DNA of 64,000 nucleotides from Persicitalea sp964500445 (lineage in GTDB: Bacteria > Bacteroidota > Bacteroidia > Cytophagales > Spirosomataceae): NCBI GenBank assembly GCA_964500445.1, contig CAZCOG010000020.1, forward strand, positions 34,539 through 98,538, written 5' to 3'. The position numbers and the translations under genes are program-made. Below, piece after piece: positions 51,201 to 58,791 of the stretch. The notes below the pieces were generated by a model that worked only from the letters and a program-made list of their open reading frames with translations, searched no databases and had not been told where the DNA came from. Every line of letters starts with the position of its first letter. The stretch's first letter is position 1.

Positions 51201-54161
51201 TTGCCAGTTATTACAGCTACACTTGGGGGCGGTGGTAGCATTTGTGGCAGCGGCAGTGCCAGTCTCTCGGTGAATATCACGGGCGGCACAGGCCCTTATA
51301 CGCTGGTGTACGCCACCAATGGCGGTGCACAAACTACCCTGACAGACTATGTGAGCAATAGTGCCATTCAGGTCAGTCCTATCCAGACCACCACCTATTC
51401 CCTGGTATCGGTAACTGATGCCAACGGCTGCACAGCCTCCACCCTATCCGGCAGCGTCAACGTTACCGTAACGCCCGGTCCGACAGCCACTGTCAGCGGC
51501 GGCGGTACGGCCTGCGAAGGAGCTACCGCGCCCAGTGTTATCATCACCCTGACCGGCGGCGCGCCTTACTCGCTTACTTACTTTGACGGTACAAATAGTA
51601 CCACCGTGGAAAACATCGACAACGATTTTTACTACATCAACAGCCCAGGGGCGGGTACCTACACCGTCACTGCCGTCAGCAATACCAGTTGCACCGGCAC
51701 GGCAAGCGGTAGCGCCAGCGTGACCATAAAGCCGCGCCCCGACGCCCCGACGATCTCGCCCAGCCCCGGCAATACGACTACCAACCAGCCCATTATCATC
51801 ACAGCCATTGGGTGCGAAGGTGGAGCCATCAGTTGGATGACATCAGGCGGGACTGGCGTAGCGGATGGCAATCAGTATACGATCAGTCAGCCCGGCAGCT
51901 ACACGATAGGGGCCAAATGCACGATCAATGGATGCATCAGTAATTTTTCAAATACGCTTAATCCAGTCATCAATCCCTGCCCGACCATTTCGGCTGCTTT
52001 CAACGGCACGACCGCCATATGCAACGGAACTAATACTGGTTTGAGCGTTAGTCTGACAGAAGGCACTGCCCCCTACACGGTGGTTTATACTGACGGTAGC
52101 AGTAACCAGACCCTCAGCAGCTATGTGAGCGGAACGATCTTCAACGTAAGCCCGGCCACCACCACGACCTACACCCTCGTCTCGGCCACCGACGCGAACG
52201 GCTGTGCGGCCACCTTTAACATCGAGAGTAATAGCGCCACGGTCACCGTCAACCCTTTGCCTGAAGCCCCTACCCTGTCGGCCGATCCGGGCAACACGAC
52301 GACCAACCAGTCTATTACCGTCACGGCCAGCGGCTGCGAGAACGGTACCATCACCTGGACGCCCACCGGCGGTGCGGGTATGGAAAACGGCAATCAGTAT
52401 ACTTTCAGCCAGCCCGGCAGCTACACGATCTCAGCGACATGTGCGGTGGAGGGTTGCATCAGCCAAGCTTTGGAAGAGCTCGACCTAACGATCAACAACT
52501 GCACGCTAGCCCTGGGCCAGCCCATGGTGAGCAACCTGACCTGCTTTGAAAGCGGCGACGGTACCATCACCATCGGTTCGACGGGTGGCAGCGGCAGCCT
52601 GACCTACACGCTCAGCCCCGGCAACGGGCAGAACGCCACGGGCAGCTTCAACGGCCTGAGCGCGGGTACTTATACGGTTAGCGTCTCCGACGCCAACAAC
52701 TGCACGGCCACCAGCGGATCAATCACGGTCACTCAACCTGATGCTATAGCCAACCCAACGCTGTCGGCCGACCCAAATATTACGACCACCAACCAGCCCA
52801 TCACCGTCACGGCCAGCGGGTGCAGTGGCACCGTCGGCTGGACAGCCACCGGCGGCACCGACAACGGCGATGGTACTTACACGTTCAGCCAGCCCGGCAG
52901 CTACACGGTCTCGGCTACTTGTTCGCTCGACGGCTGCACCAGCCCGGCCTCGCAAGCGCTCAACCTGAGCATCGGCGAATGCTCCACCATCACCGCCAGC
53001 TTCGAGGGCACAACTACCCTCTGCGCTGGCGGCAGCACCAACCTGTCCGTCTCGCTGAGCGGCGGCACGGCGCCCTACACGATCGTCTACTCTGATGGTA
53101 GTTCCAACCAGACGCTCAACAACTACCAGAGTGGCAGTACTTTTAACGTCAGCCCGGCCGCCACGACGACCTACACGATCGTCTCGGCCACCGACGCCAA
53201 CGGCTGCACCGCCACAGCGGGTAGTTCGGCCACCGTCACGGTCAACCCCATCCCCGACGCGCCGACGCTGTCGGCCAGCCCAAGCGCTTCCACGAACAAC
53301 CAGCCCATCACCGTCACGGCCAACGGCTGCGAGGGCGGCACAGTTGACTGGAATACTACGGGCGGCACCGACACTGGCAACAGTACCTACACGTTCTCGG
53401 CTCCGGGCAGCTATACGCTCTCGGCCACTTGTACGCTCAATGGCTGCACCAGTCCCGCTTCGCAGCAAATCGAACTGAGCATCGGTGAATGCCCCACCAT
53501 TAGCGTCCAGATTTCCGGCAATACCTCGATAGTCCTGGGATACGGGAGCAACTGCACCAACCTGTCGGCCTCCGCTGCGGGAGGAACCGCCCCCTACACT
53601 TTTGCCTGGACACCCGGCTCAAGCCTGACGGGGGCCACTGTGCAGCTTTGTCCCGAAACTACCACTACCTACACTGTGACCGCCACCAACGACAACGCCT
53701 GCACCGCCACCCAGCAGGTCACCGTCAACGTGCAGGACGTGCGCTGCGGCAACAAAAACCAGAACGTGACCATCTGCTATTACGGCGTGACCCAGTGCGT
53801 TTCGGAGAAGATCGCCGAACGCTACCTCAAACTCGGCGCGACCCTGGGCGGCTGCGGCAACGGTAGCAACACCCGCATCGGCGTGGAAGAGACTAACGCA
53901 CCGCTCACGCTCTCACTGAGAGCTTTCCCCAACCCCGTGCAGGATGCCGTGACGCTGGAGGTACTTGCTCCGACTGCCGGGCCAGCTACCTTCGAGGTAC
54001 TCGACCTGACGGGCCGCACCCGGCAGACGCGAAAGGAGGTTCTTTTGAAAGGCCGCAACGAGGTAGTTTTCCGGTTGGGTACTTTAAACACAGGGATCTA
54101 CCTGATCCGCGCCACCGACAGCGCCAATCGGCACGGGGTCGTGCGCCTCAATAAGCAGTAG
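48273..54161 (+). CDS. giant secreted beta-helix/Ig-repeat protein with T9SS sorting domain
   Basis: 1962 residues. A signal peptide (about 1-34) is followed by two copies of a right-handed beta-helix module: the first starts RYVDDARPDNNGDGLSWATA near residue 38, the second RYVNIDQPDDSGDGLSWATA near 570. Each has rows of GGGMYN...LTNCTFQGN coils and a closing SPAIDAGN...DLAGN..R...IDIGAYE ('choice-of-anchor' type). About 800 residues of Ig/PKD- and SprB-like repeats follow (TTTYTLVSATDANGCAAT; TNQPITVTASGC; FSQPGSYTISATC). The end has the CGNKNQNVTICYYGVTQCVS module and a type A sorting domain (AFPNPVQDAVTLEV ... GIYLIRATDSAN). Likely a surface adhesin or glycan-binding protein. Confidence 0.9.
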   Translation: MKNDLLFPIPKTYTCLRVVLLAIGLLLLASPSFATIRYVDDARPDNNGDGLSWATALKDLKLAISVAQAGDEIWVAQGTYKPTTNPAQTTASFSMKEGVAIYGGFTSGQANRNDRNPDPATNNTILSGDINNDGLPTGNSFTVVKNNEGLASAAVLDGFTITHGNSNAASGGGMYNSNSSPTIANCLFTGNSAQSGGGMYNTSTTGNVCSPTLINCTFQNNSASFGGGMYNNARTGTSSPTLTNCTFITNTVASNGGGMYNDASSNMGGNSSPVLTNCRFAGNTTSGTNSDGGAVYNYVNAANGTSDPVFTNCSFQGNASARFGAAVYSFGGQLGLSIPTFTNCSFQANISSTTNGGAITNYSMTGARSVPLTNCVFFDNGGSGTIRNLGGGTHSATYSLFEPSVTNYSDGGNNQTTSANPFVSTTSTELRPGSPAIDAGNSAANATCTDLAGNVRKLNTIDLGAYEFGAALPYSATLSGMATIPAGGTANLAVTLGGGAAPYTVTYVPNSGSNTPVTGYTSGANIPVSPNATTTYRLVSVTDANGCAATLAGTPPGGSATISIQTGPQTRYVNIDQPDDSGDGLSWATAHKYLQTALAAAQSGDQIWVAQGIYKPTTSTSDRNASFVMKENVKIYGGFTSGQTNLSDRNTDPATNGTVLSGDINNDNALSGNSYHIIFNDNNGLTAAAVLDGFTITGGNADKFGRPDSNGGGMYNYGSAPTLINCSFQNNSANIDGGGMYNEGNNPTLINCTFQGNMATYGGGMCNYISAPTLTNCFFENNSASSNGGGMYNEVNNPTLTNCTFQGNMAADGGGMHNDLTDPVLTNCSFQGNTATIYGGGMSNYGSSPVLTNCSFQGNTATVEAGALYNHITSRPTLTNCVLFGNGGQNTIVNEPNSNTTATYTAFEATETDYTGSNNLTITVNPFVSNESTELSPCSPAIDAGNDAANNTTTDLAGNSRKIRTIDIGAYEYQGTLPVITATLGGGGSICGSGSASLSVNITGGTGPYTLVYATNGGAQTTLTDYVSNSAIQVSPIQTTTYSLVSVTDANGCTASTLSGSVNVTVTPGPTATVSGGGTACEGATAPSVIITLTGGAPYSLTYFDGTNSTTVENIDNDFYYINSPGAGTYTVTAVSNTSCTGTASGSASVTIKPRPDAPTISPSPGNTTTNQPIIITAIGCEGGAISWMTSGGTGVADGNQYTISQPGSYTIGAKCTINGCISNFSNTLNPVINPCPTISAAFNGTTAICNGTNTGLSVSLTEGTAPYTVVYTDGSSNQTLSSYVSGTIFNVSPATTTTYTLVSATDANGCAATFNIESNSATVTVNPLPEAPTLSADPGNTTTNQSITVTASGCENGTITWTPTGGAGMENGNQYTFSQPGSYTISATCAVEGCISQALEELDLTINNCTLALGQPMVSNLTCFESGDGTITIGSTGGSGSLTYTLSPGNGQNATGSFNGLSAGTYTVSVSDANNCTATSGSITVTQPDAIANPTLSADPNITTTNQPITVTASGCSGTVGWTATGGTDNGDGTYTFSQPGSYTVSATCSLDGCTSPASQALNLSIGECSTITASFEGTTTLCAGGSTNLSVSLSGGTAPYTIVYSDGSSNQTLNNYQSGSTFNVSPAATTTYTIVSATDANGCTATAGSSATVTVNPIPDAPTLSASPSASTNNQPITVTANGCEGGTVDWNTTGGTDTGNSTYTFSAPGSYTLSATCTLNGCTSPASQQIELSIGECPTISVQISGNTSIVLGYGSNCTNLSASAAGGTAPYTFAWTPGSSLTGATVQLCPETTTTYTVTATNDNACTATQQVTVNVQDVRCGNKNQNVTICYYGVTQCVSEKIAERYLKLGATLGGCGNGSNTRIGVEETNAPLTLSLRAFPNPVQDAVTLEVLAPTAGPATFEVLDLTGRTRQTRKEVLLKGRNEVVFRLGTLNTGIYLIRATDSANRHGVVRLNKQ

Positions 54162-54212
54162 ATAAATAGCCCGTCAGCCCAAGTGATTACGTTGGCTGAC
54201 GGGCTATTTATC
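54161..54212. terminator. long inverted repeat after adhesin 1
   Basis: GATAAATAGCCCGTCAGCC (54161-54179) and its exact complement at 54194-54212 form a 19-bp stem with a 14-nt loop. It starts on the last base of the stop codon. The U-tract is weak, so it may stabilise the 3' end as much as terminate. Confidence 0.65.
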
Positions 54213-54342
54213 TGAGTCATTTATTCTGTGTTAACTACTTTACTCACTACAGAATCGGTCTGACTTTCATTTTATTAATCATTCTCTACGCCAACCTTTA
54301 AACTCCTTACCCTTCATTTTTTTTTCAATCAATCCTTTTCTT

Positions 54343-57300
54343 ATGAAAATTCTACTACCTATCAAAAACATCCGGCTTCACAGCTGGCTTGTCCTGCTAC
54401 TCGGCCTGTTGGGTTCCTGGGCCAGTGCGCAGAACCTCACGCTGGTCAACAAAGTCGCGGCCGACGATGGCGCGGCCAATGACTATTTTGCCGAAAGCGT
54501 CGCAATCAGCGGCGATCAGGCCATCGTGGGCGCTTACCAGGATGACAACTTTATCGGCGCTGCCTACATCTTCCAAAAAAACAGCTCGGATGTGTGGGTG
54601 CAGATACAGAAACTTACCATTGCTGGCGGGGAGTCGGGTGACCAGTTTGGGTGGGGTGTTTCGATCGACGGTGACCAGGCCATCGTCGGGGCACGAAACG
54701 ATGGCGGGACGGGTGCTTCCTATATTTTCCAAAAAAATGGCTCGGGGGTGTGGGAACAGGTACAGAGGCTGACGCCCAGCAACCCTGAAAGTGTATCATT
54801 TGGATCGAGCAACGCAATTCGTGGCAATCAGGTATTTGTTGGAGCCATTGCCGAAGGGCCTGGCGGAGCCGCTTACGTGTTTCAAAAAGACGGAAACGGC
54901 CAATGGAACCAGGCGCAACGGTTGACGCCCAGCGACGGAAGCACCAGTTTTGGGTTCTTTGGCAACAGCGTCGCTTTTGATGGTGATTTCGCCATAATCG
55001 GCGCAAATCAGGGTTTTTCCAGCGGATCGGCGTATATCTTTCAAAAGAACGGTTCCGGTATCTGGGTCGAAGTCCAGAAAATCAGTCCCAATGATCCGAG
55101 TGACTTTGACTACTTTGGTTTTGATGTGGCAATCAGCGGCAACCAGGCTTTTGTCGGCTCCTATGGAAATAATAATTCTGCGGGAGCGGTCTATGTTTTC
55201 CAATCAAATGGATCGGGCATCTGGGAACAAAGTCAGAAACTGGTTGCCAGTGGTACCACTGGCTTTTTTGGCCTGAGCGTTTCAGTCAGCGGCGACCAGT
55301 CACTCATTGGAGCCTACAGAGACGATGAAAGAGCCGCCGATGCGGGGGCTGCCTTCCGCTTCACCAAAGACGGCGCGGGTACCTGGACCCAGGCCCAGAA
55401 AACCACCGCCAGCGATGGGGCTGCGGGGGATCTTTACGGCTACGACGTGGCCATTGACGGAACCCAGGCTATCATCGGTGCCTTTGGGGATAACGCTTCC
55501 CAAGGCTCGGCCTATATGTACCTGGCCGAAGCCGCACCAACCAACTTGCTCATTACCAGCCTCGACCCGGTCCGGAATGAAAAGAGTGCTCCGGCAGCAA
55601 CGAACGTGGCCATTACTTTTAGCGAACCGATGGCGACCGACGCCGCCACGCTGGGTGCCGTGAAGGTGTTCAGCCACCAGCGCGGGGGCCTGATGCAAAA
55701 CGGCTCCCAGGGTACTACCACCGTCAGCGGAAGTACCCTGAGCTTCGACCCGACGACGGACTTCAAGCCCGGTGAAACGGTATACGTTACCACAACCACC
55801 GCCGCGCAGGGAACCGGGGGCGGCGTATTGGGCAAAGGCCATGTACACCAGTTCACGGCAGAGGCAGGCGGTACGGGCCGGGGCAACTTTCAACTCCCTG
55901 CTGTCAATGCAGAAGTTGCCACTGGCAGTAGGCCCATCGATATTGTACTGGGTGACGTGGATGGCGACGGCGATCTGGATTTTCTCACCGCCAATGCAAC
56001 TAGTAACACCCTTAGTCTTGGCCGAAATGATGGCGCAGGCAGTTTCACCGATGTGAGCACGATCCCTACTACGCATCCTTCGCAAGGACTGACACTGGGC
56101 GACGTGGACGGTGATGGTGATTTGGATCTGGTGATAGCCAACTACGGCGATAATTTTCCGAATCCGGGCAATACCGTCAGCATTCGTGTCAATGACGGTG
56201 CGGGCAACTTTACGGCACCCACTACCGGGGCTGAAGTGCAGGTCGAACCCCGCCCTCGCAGGGTCGCGCTGGGGGATCTGGATGGGGACGGTGATCTTGA
56301 CATGGTGGTCAGCGTGGATAATAACTCAACCGCCGGTGTCCTGACAGTACATTTCAACAATGGTTCCGGAGTCTTTGGAGCAGGTACCCTACTATCGACC
56401 ATTGAAGATATCAAAGCCCTGAAACTGGGAGATATAGATGGAGACGGAGACCTGGATCTGCTATTGGCAATACAGCCTTACTTTACGGGAGAGGGTTCAG
56501 TGGTACTGCGAATCAATGATGGTACTGGTACTTTTACAGAGCCAGCGAGTGGGGCGAGCATCGAAGTAGAACTGTACCCCCAGCAAATCGCTCTGGGCGA
56601 TGTAGATGGTGATGGTGATCTGGACTTTGTTACGGCCAATACCAACGGCGGCTCCGTAAGCCTGCGCCTCAACGATGGTGCCGGGTTGTTTTCGACTCCG
56701 ACAGGAGGAGATTTTTCTGCCGGCAGCGGTACTATCGGCGCTTCCCTGAGTGATGTAGATGCTGATGGTGATTTGGACTTACTGGTAGCTATTGCCAATT
56801 CAGGTCGGGTACGACTTTGGCTTAACAATGGGACTGGTACCTTCACGCCTGCTTCCACTAATGCTACCATCGGAGTAGGGGACAATCCCTTTGCCATAGC
56901 CACAGCCGACATTGATGGTGACGGCGATCTGGACTTTGTCACGGCTAACGCTAACAGCAGTGGCTCGGTGAGCGTGCGGCTCAATCAGCCGTTTGAGATG
57001 GTAACGCAGGCCGACCTGAGCATCACCAAAACTGATGGCATATCGACGGTGGCACCCGGCGGCTCAGTTACCTACACCATCACAGCCAGCAACGCCGGGC
57101 CGAGTCCGGTCACGGGCGCTACCGTAGCTGATGTACTGCCTGCCAGTCTCACGAACGCCACCTGGACCTGCGCGGGTGCGGGCGGCGGCACCTGTACAGC
57201 CTCGGGTTCGGGCAGCATCAACGACCTGATCAACCTGCCCTCGGGCGGCTCAGTGACCTACACCGTCTCGGCCACCGTCTCGCCCGCTGCCACGGGTACA

Positions 57301-58080
57301 CTCTCCAACACGGCCACGGTGACCACCCCGGAGGGTGTGACAGACCCCACGCCGGGCAACAACAGCGTCACCGATACGGACAACATCGTCTGCCCCTCCT
57401 ACCAGGCCACACTGGGTGGCTCCACCACTATCCAATCGGGTGAAACGGCAAACCTGATCGTCACTATTCCGGAAGGAATTGCGCCCTACACGGTCGTTTA
57501 TTCAAATGGAATCACAAACATAACCGTCAACAACTACCAGAGCGGTGCTAATATCCCCGTCAGCCCAACACAGACTACCACCTACTCATTGGTATCGGTC
57601 ACGGGCGCCAACAATTGCCCGGCAGCGACCAATGGCACGGCCACAGTCACCGTGCAGGGACAGGATTTCAGCTGCGGTTCCAAAGGCCAAAACGTCTTGA
57701 TCTGCTACTACGGCGTCACGCAGTGTGTTTCGAAGAAAATCGCCGACCGCTATCTCAAGCTCGGCGCGACTATGGGCGGATGTGGCAGCAGTGCCGCGCG
57801 TATCGGTTACGAGCAGGAGCAACTCGAACTCTCACTGAACGCTTTCCCCAACCCCGTGCAGGATGAGTTGACGCTGGAGGTACTTGCCCCGGTAGCGGGA
57901 GCGGCTACCTTCGAGGTACTGGACATACGCGGCCAGGCGCGGCAGACGCGCCGCGAAAATCTGCTGGAAGGAAAGAATGAAATCGAATTCCGGCTGGGTA
58001 CTTTACCAGCAGGTGTCTATATCATCCGCGCCCGGGACAAAGGTAATATGCAGACGGCGGTGCGGATTTTCAAACAATGA
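54343..58080 (+). CDS. secreted FG-GAP/VCBS-repeat protein with DUF11 and T9SS sorting domain
   Basis: 1245 residues. Signal peptide ends GSWASAQ (about residue 29). Residues ~40-395 are FG-GAP-like blades (VAISGDQAIVGAYQDD, AYIFQKNGSGVWEQVQ, about seven times). An SbsA-type Ig domain follows (ITSLDPVRNEKSAPAATNVAITFSEPM). Residues ~520-885 are VCBS repeats with the calcium-type motif GDVDGDGDLDF in seven copies. Next is a DUF11 domain (ADLSITKTDGISTVAPGGSVTYTI), an SprB-like stretch, the CGSKGQNVLICYYGVTQCVS module and the sorting domain (AFPNPVQDELTLEV). A calcium-binding surface propeller; ligand unknown. Probably transcribed separately from adhesin 1, given the inverted repeat between them. 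Confidence 0.9.
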   Translation: MKILLPIKNIRLHSWLVLLLGLLGSWASAQNLTLVNKVAADDGAANDYFAESVAISGDQAIVGAYQDDNFIGAAYIFQKNSSDVWVQIQKLTIAGGESGDQFGWGVSIDGDQAIVGARNDGGTGASYIFQKNGSGVWEQVQRLTPSNPESVSFGSSNAIRGNQVFVGAIAEGPGGAAYVFQKDGNGQWNQAQRLTPSDGSTSFGFFGNSVAFDGDFAIIGANQGFSSGSAYIFQKNGSGIWVEVQKISPNDPSDFDYFGFDVAISGNQAFVGSYGNNNSAGAVYVFQSNGSGIWEQSQKLVASGTTGFFGLSVSVSGDQSLIGAYRDDERAADAGAAFRFTKDGAGTWTQAQKTTASDGAAGDLYGYDVAIDGTQAIIGAFGDNASQGSAYMYLAEAAPTNLLITSLDPVRNEKSAPAATNVAITFSEPMATDAATLGAVKVFSHQRGGLMQNGSQGTTTVSGSTLSFDPTTDFKPGETVYVTTTTAAQGTGGGVLGKGHVHQFTAEAGGTGRGNFQLPAVNAEVATGSRPIDIVLGDVDGDGDLDFLTANATSNTLSLGRNDGAGSFTDVSTIPTTHPSQGLTLGDVDGDGDLDLVIANYGDNFPNPGNTVSIRVNDGAGNFTAPTTGAEVQVEPRPRRVALGDLDGDGDLDMVVSVDNNSTAGVLTVHFNNGSGVFGAGTLLSTIEDIKALKLGDIDGDGDLDLLLAIQPYFTGEGSVVLRINDGTGTFTEPASGASIEVELYPQQIALGDVDGDGDLDFVTANTNGGSVSLRLNDGAGLFSTPTGGDFSAGSGTIGASLSDVDADGDLDLLVAIANSGRVRLWLNNGTGTFTPASTNATIGVGDNPFAIATADIDGDGDLDFVTANANSSGSVSVRLNQPFEMVTQADLSITKTDGISTVAPGGSVTYTITASNAGPSPVTGATVADVLPASLTNATWTCAGAGGGTCTASGSGSINDLINLPSGGSVTYTVSATVSPAATGTLSNTATVTTPEGVTDPTPGNNSVTDTDNIVCPSYQATLGGSTTIQSGETANLIVTIPEGIAPYTVVYSNGITNITVNNYQSGANIPVSPTQTTTYSLVSVTGANNCPAATNGTATVTVQGQDFSCGSKGQNVLICYYGVTQCVSKKIADRYLKLGATMGGCGSSAARIGYEQEQLELSLNAFPNPVQDELTLEVLAPVAGAATFEVLDIRGQARQTRRENLLEGKNEIEFRLGTLPAGVYIIRARDKGNMQTAVRIFKQ

Positions 58081-58093
58081 GAGAAAATTCCAG

Positions 58094-58137
58094 GCCGTTT
58101 TGCCATCTGTTATCAGCCAGATGGCAAAACGGCTTTT
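58094..58137 (+). terminator. terminator after VCBS-repeat protein
   Basis: GCCGTTTTGCCATCTG (58094-58109) pairs exactly with CAGATGGCAAAACGGC (58118-58133), 16 bp with an 8-nt loop, followed by TTTT. Confidence 0.8.
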
Positions 58138-58159
58138 CCACCTTATGAGCGGGGATCGA

Positions 58160-58278
58160 TGCAACATTAGTACAAGTTTGCAACAATAGTACATGCCGAT
58201 TTTTTGGCATTTTGCAACAATAGTGTTAGTGATTGCAACAATAGTGTTAGTGGCAGCCAACTACCCTGCTTAATATTG
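58160..58278 (+). promoter_or_regulatory. array B: four TGCAACA(A/T)TAGT half-sites plus -7 box
   Basis: TGCAAC half-sites begin at 58160, 58179, 58213 and 58234 (steps 19, 34, 21). The last two extend identically as TGCAACAATAGTGTTAGTG. TAATATTG at 58271-58278, one mismatch to TAnnTTTG, lies 37 nt after the start of the last site, the same geometry as arrays A and C. It faces hybrid regulator 2 but a terminator at 58560-58591 intervenes. Confidence 0.65.
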
Positions 58279-58289
58279 CACGGTGGGTT

Positions 58290-58457
58290 ATGCAGGTTTT
58301 TCGACCTGACCACATCAATACCTTTGAACCACTATACACACACATGTTAGTGGCGGTACTTTGGCAGTTTCTGACGGTTGATCGAGCTGAAAGTACGCTT
58401 ACCCTCAAAGCTGCCTTTTCGACAAACGGCAGGATTTGTCAAAGTACCATTTTTTAG
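58290..58457 (+). other. short transcript region with a possible 55-aa ORF
   Basis: The array B promoter predicts a transcript start near 58285 and the terminator at 58560-58591 ends it, giving about 300 nt. An ATG at 58290 opens a 55-codon frame (MQVFRPDHINTFEPLY...) to TAG 58457, with no recognisable domain, signal or clear ribosome-binding site. A second hairpin, GGGGATTTG (58522-58530) with CAAATCCCC (58537-58545), lies near the end. Either a small protein or a regulatory RNA is possible; neither is shown. Confidence 0.25.
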
Positions 58458-58559
58458 AAATTTCAACCTCATGATTATTTATCAAAGCATTTTTTGATTT
58501 ACTCAGACTTATGAATGGGCGGGGGATTTGTTCCCGCAAATCCCCGAAATAATGCATAA

Positions 58560-58591
58560 CCGCCGACTGAAATTCAGTCGGCGGTTTTTTT
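58560..58591 (+). terminator. Rho-independent terminator
   Basis: CCGCCGACTG (58560-58569) and CAGTCGGCGG (58575-58584) form a 10-bp GC-rich stem with a 5-nt loop, followed by seven T. There is no annotated gene for it to end except the short array B transcript. Confidence 0.85.
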
Positions 58592-58618
58592 GTTGCCACC
58601 CCAAAACTGGCGCGATTT

Positions 58619-58641
58619 ATGGTAAGGTTTTACCTTACCAT
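58619..58641. promoter_or_regulatory. perfect palindrome upstream of hybrid regulator 2
   Basis: ATGGTAAGGT (58619-58628) and ACCTTACCAT (58632-58641) are exact inverted copies around TTT. It lies about 150 nt before the ATG of regulator 2, near AT-rich promoter-like sequence (TTTATTTG, 58656-58663). It could be an operator for a dimeric repressor or a small RNA hairpin. Confidence 0.45.
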
Positions 58642-58791
58642 TTCCTTCTGTTACATTTATTTGCAATTTTGTAGATCGATTTTAACCGACATGGCCAGTC
58701 CAGACCGTAACCATTCCCCTCTTCTGTATTACTACCCTAAAACGCCCTACGAATGATAAGAACCTGATTACCAATTTACCACGCCCATTTC

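Noticed and set aside
52719..53468. 249-codon minus-strand frame inside adhesin 1
   Set aside because: Arg/Gly/Val-rich shadow of a GC-rich repetitive gene, no recognisable domain.
55300..56085. 261-codon minus-strand frame inside the VCBS-repeat gene
   Set aside because: Opposes a clear FG-GAP/Ig/VCBS coding frame and has no family match.
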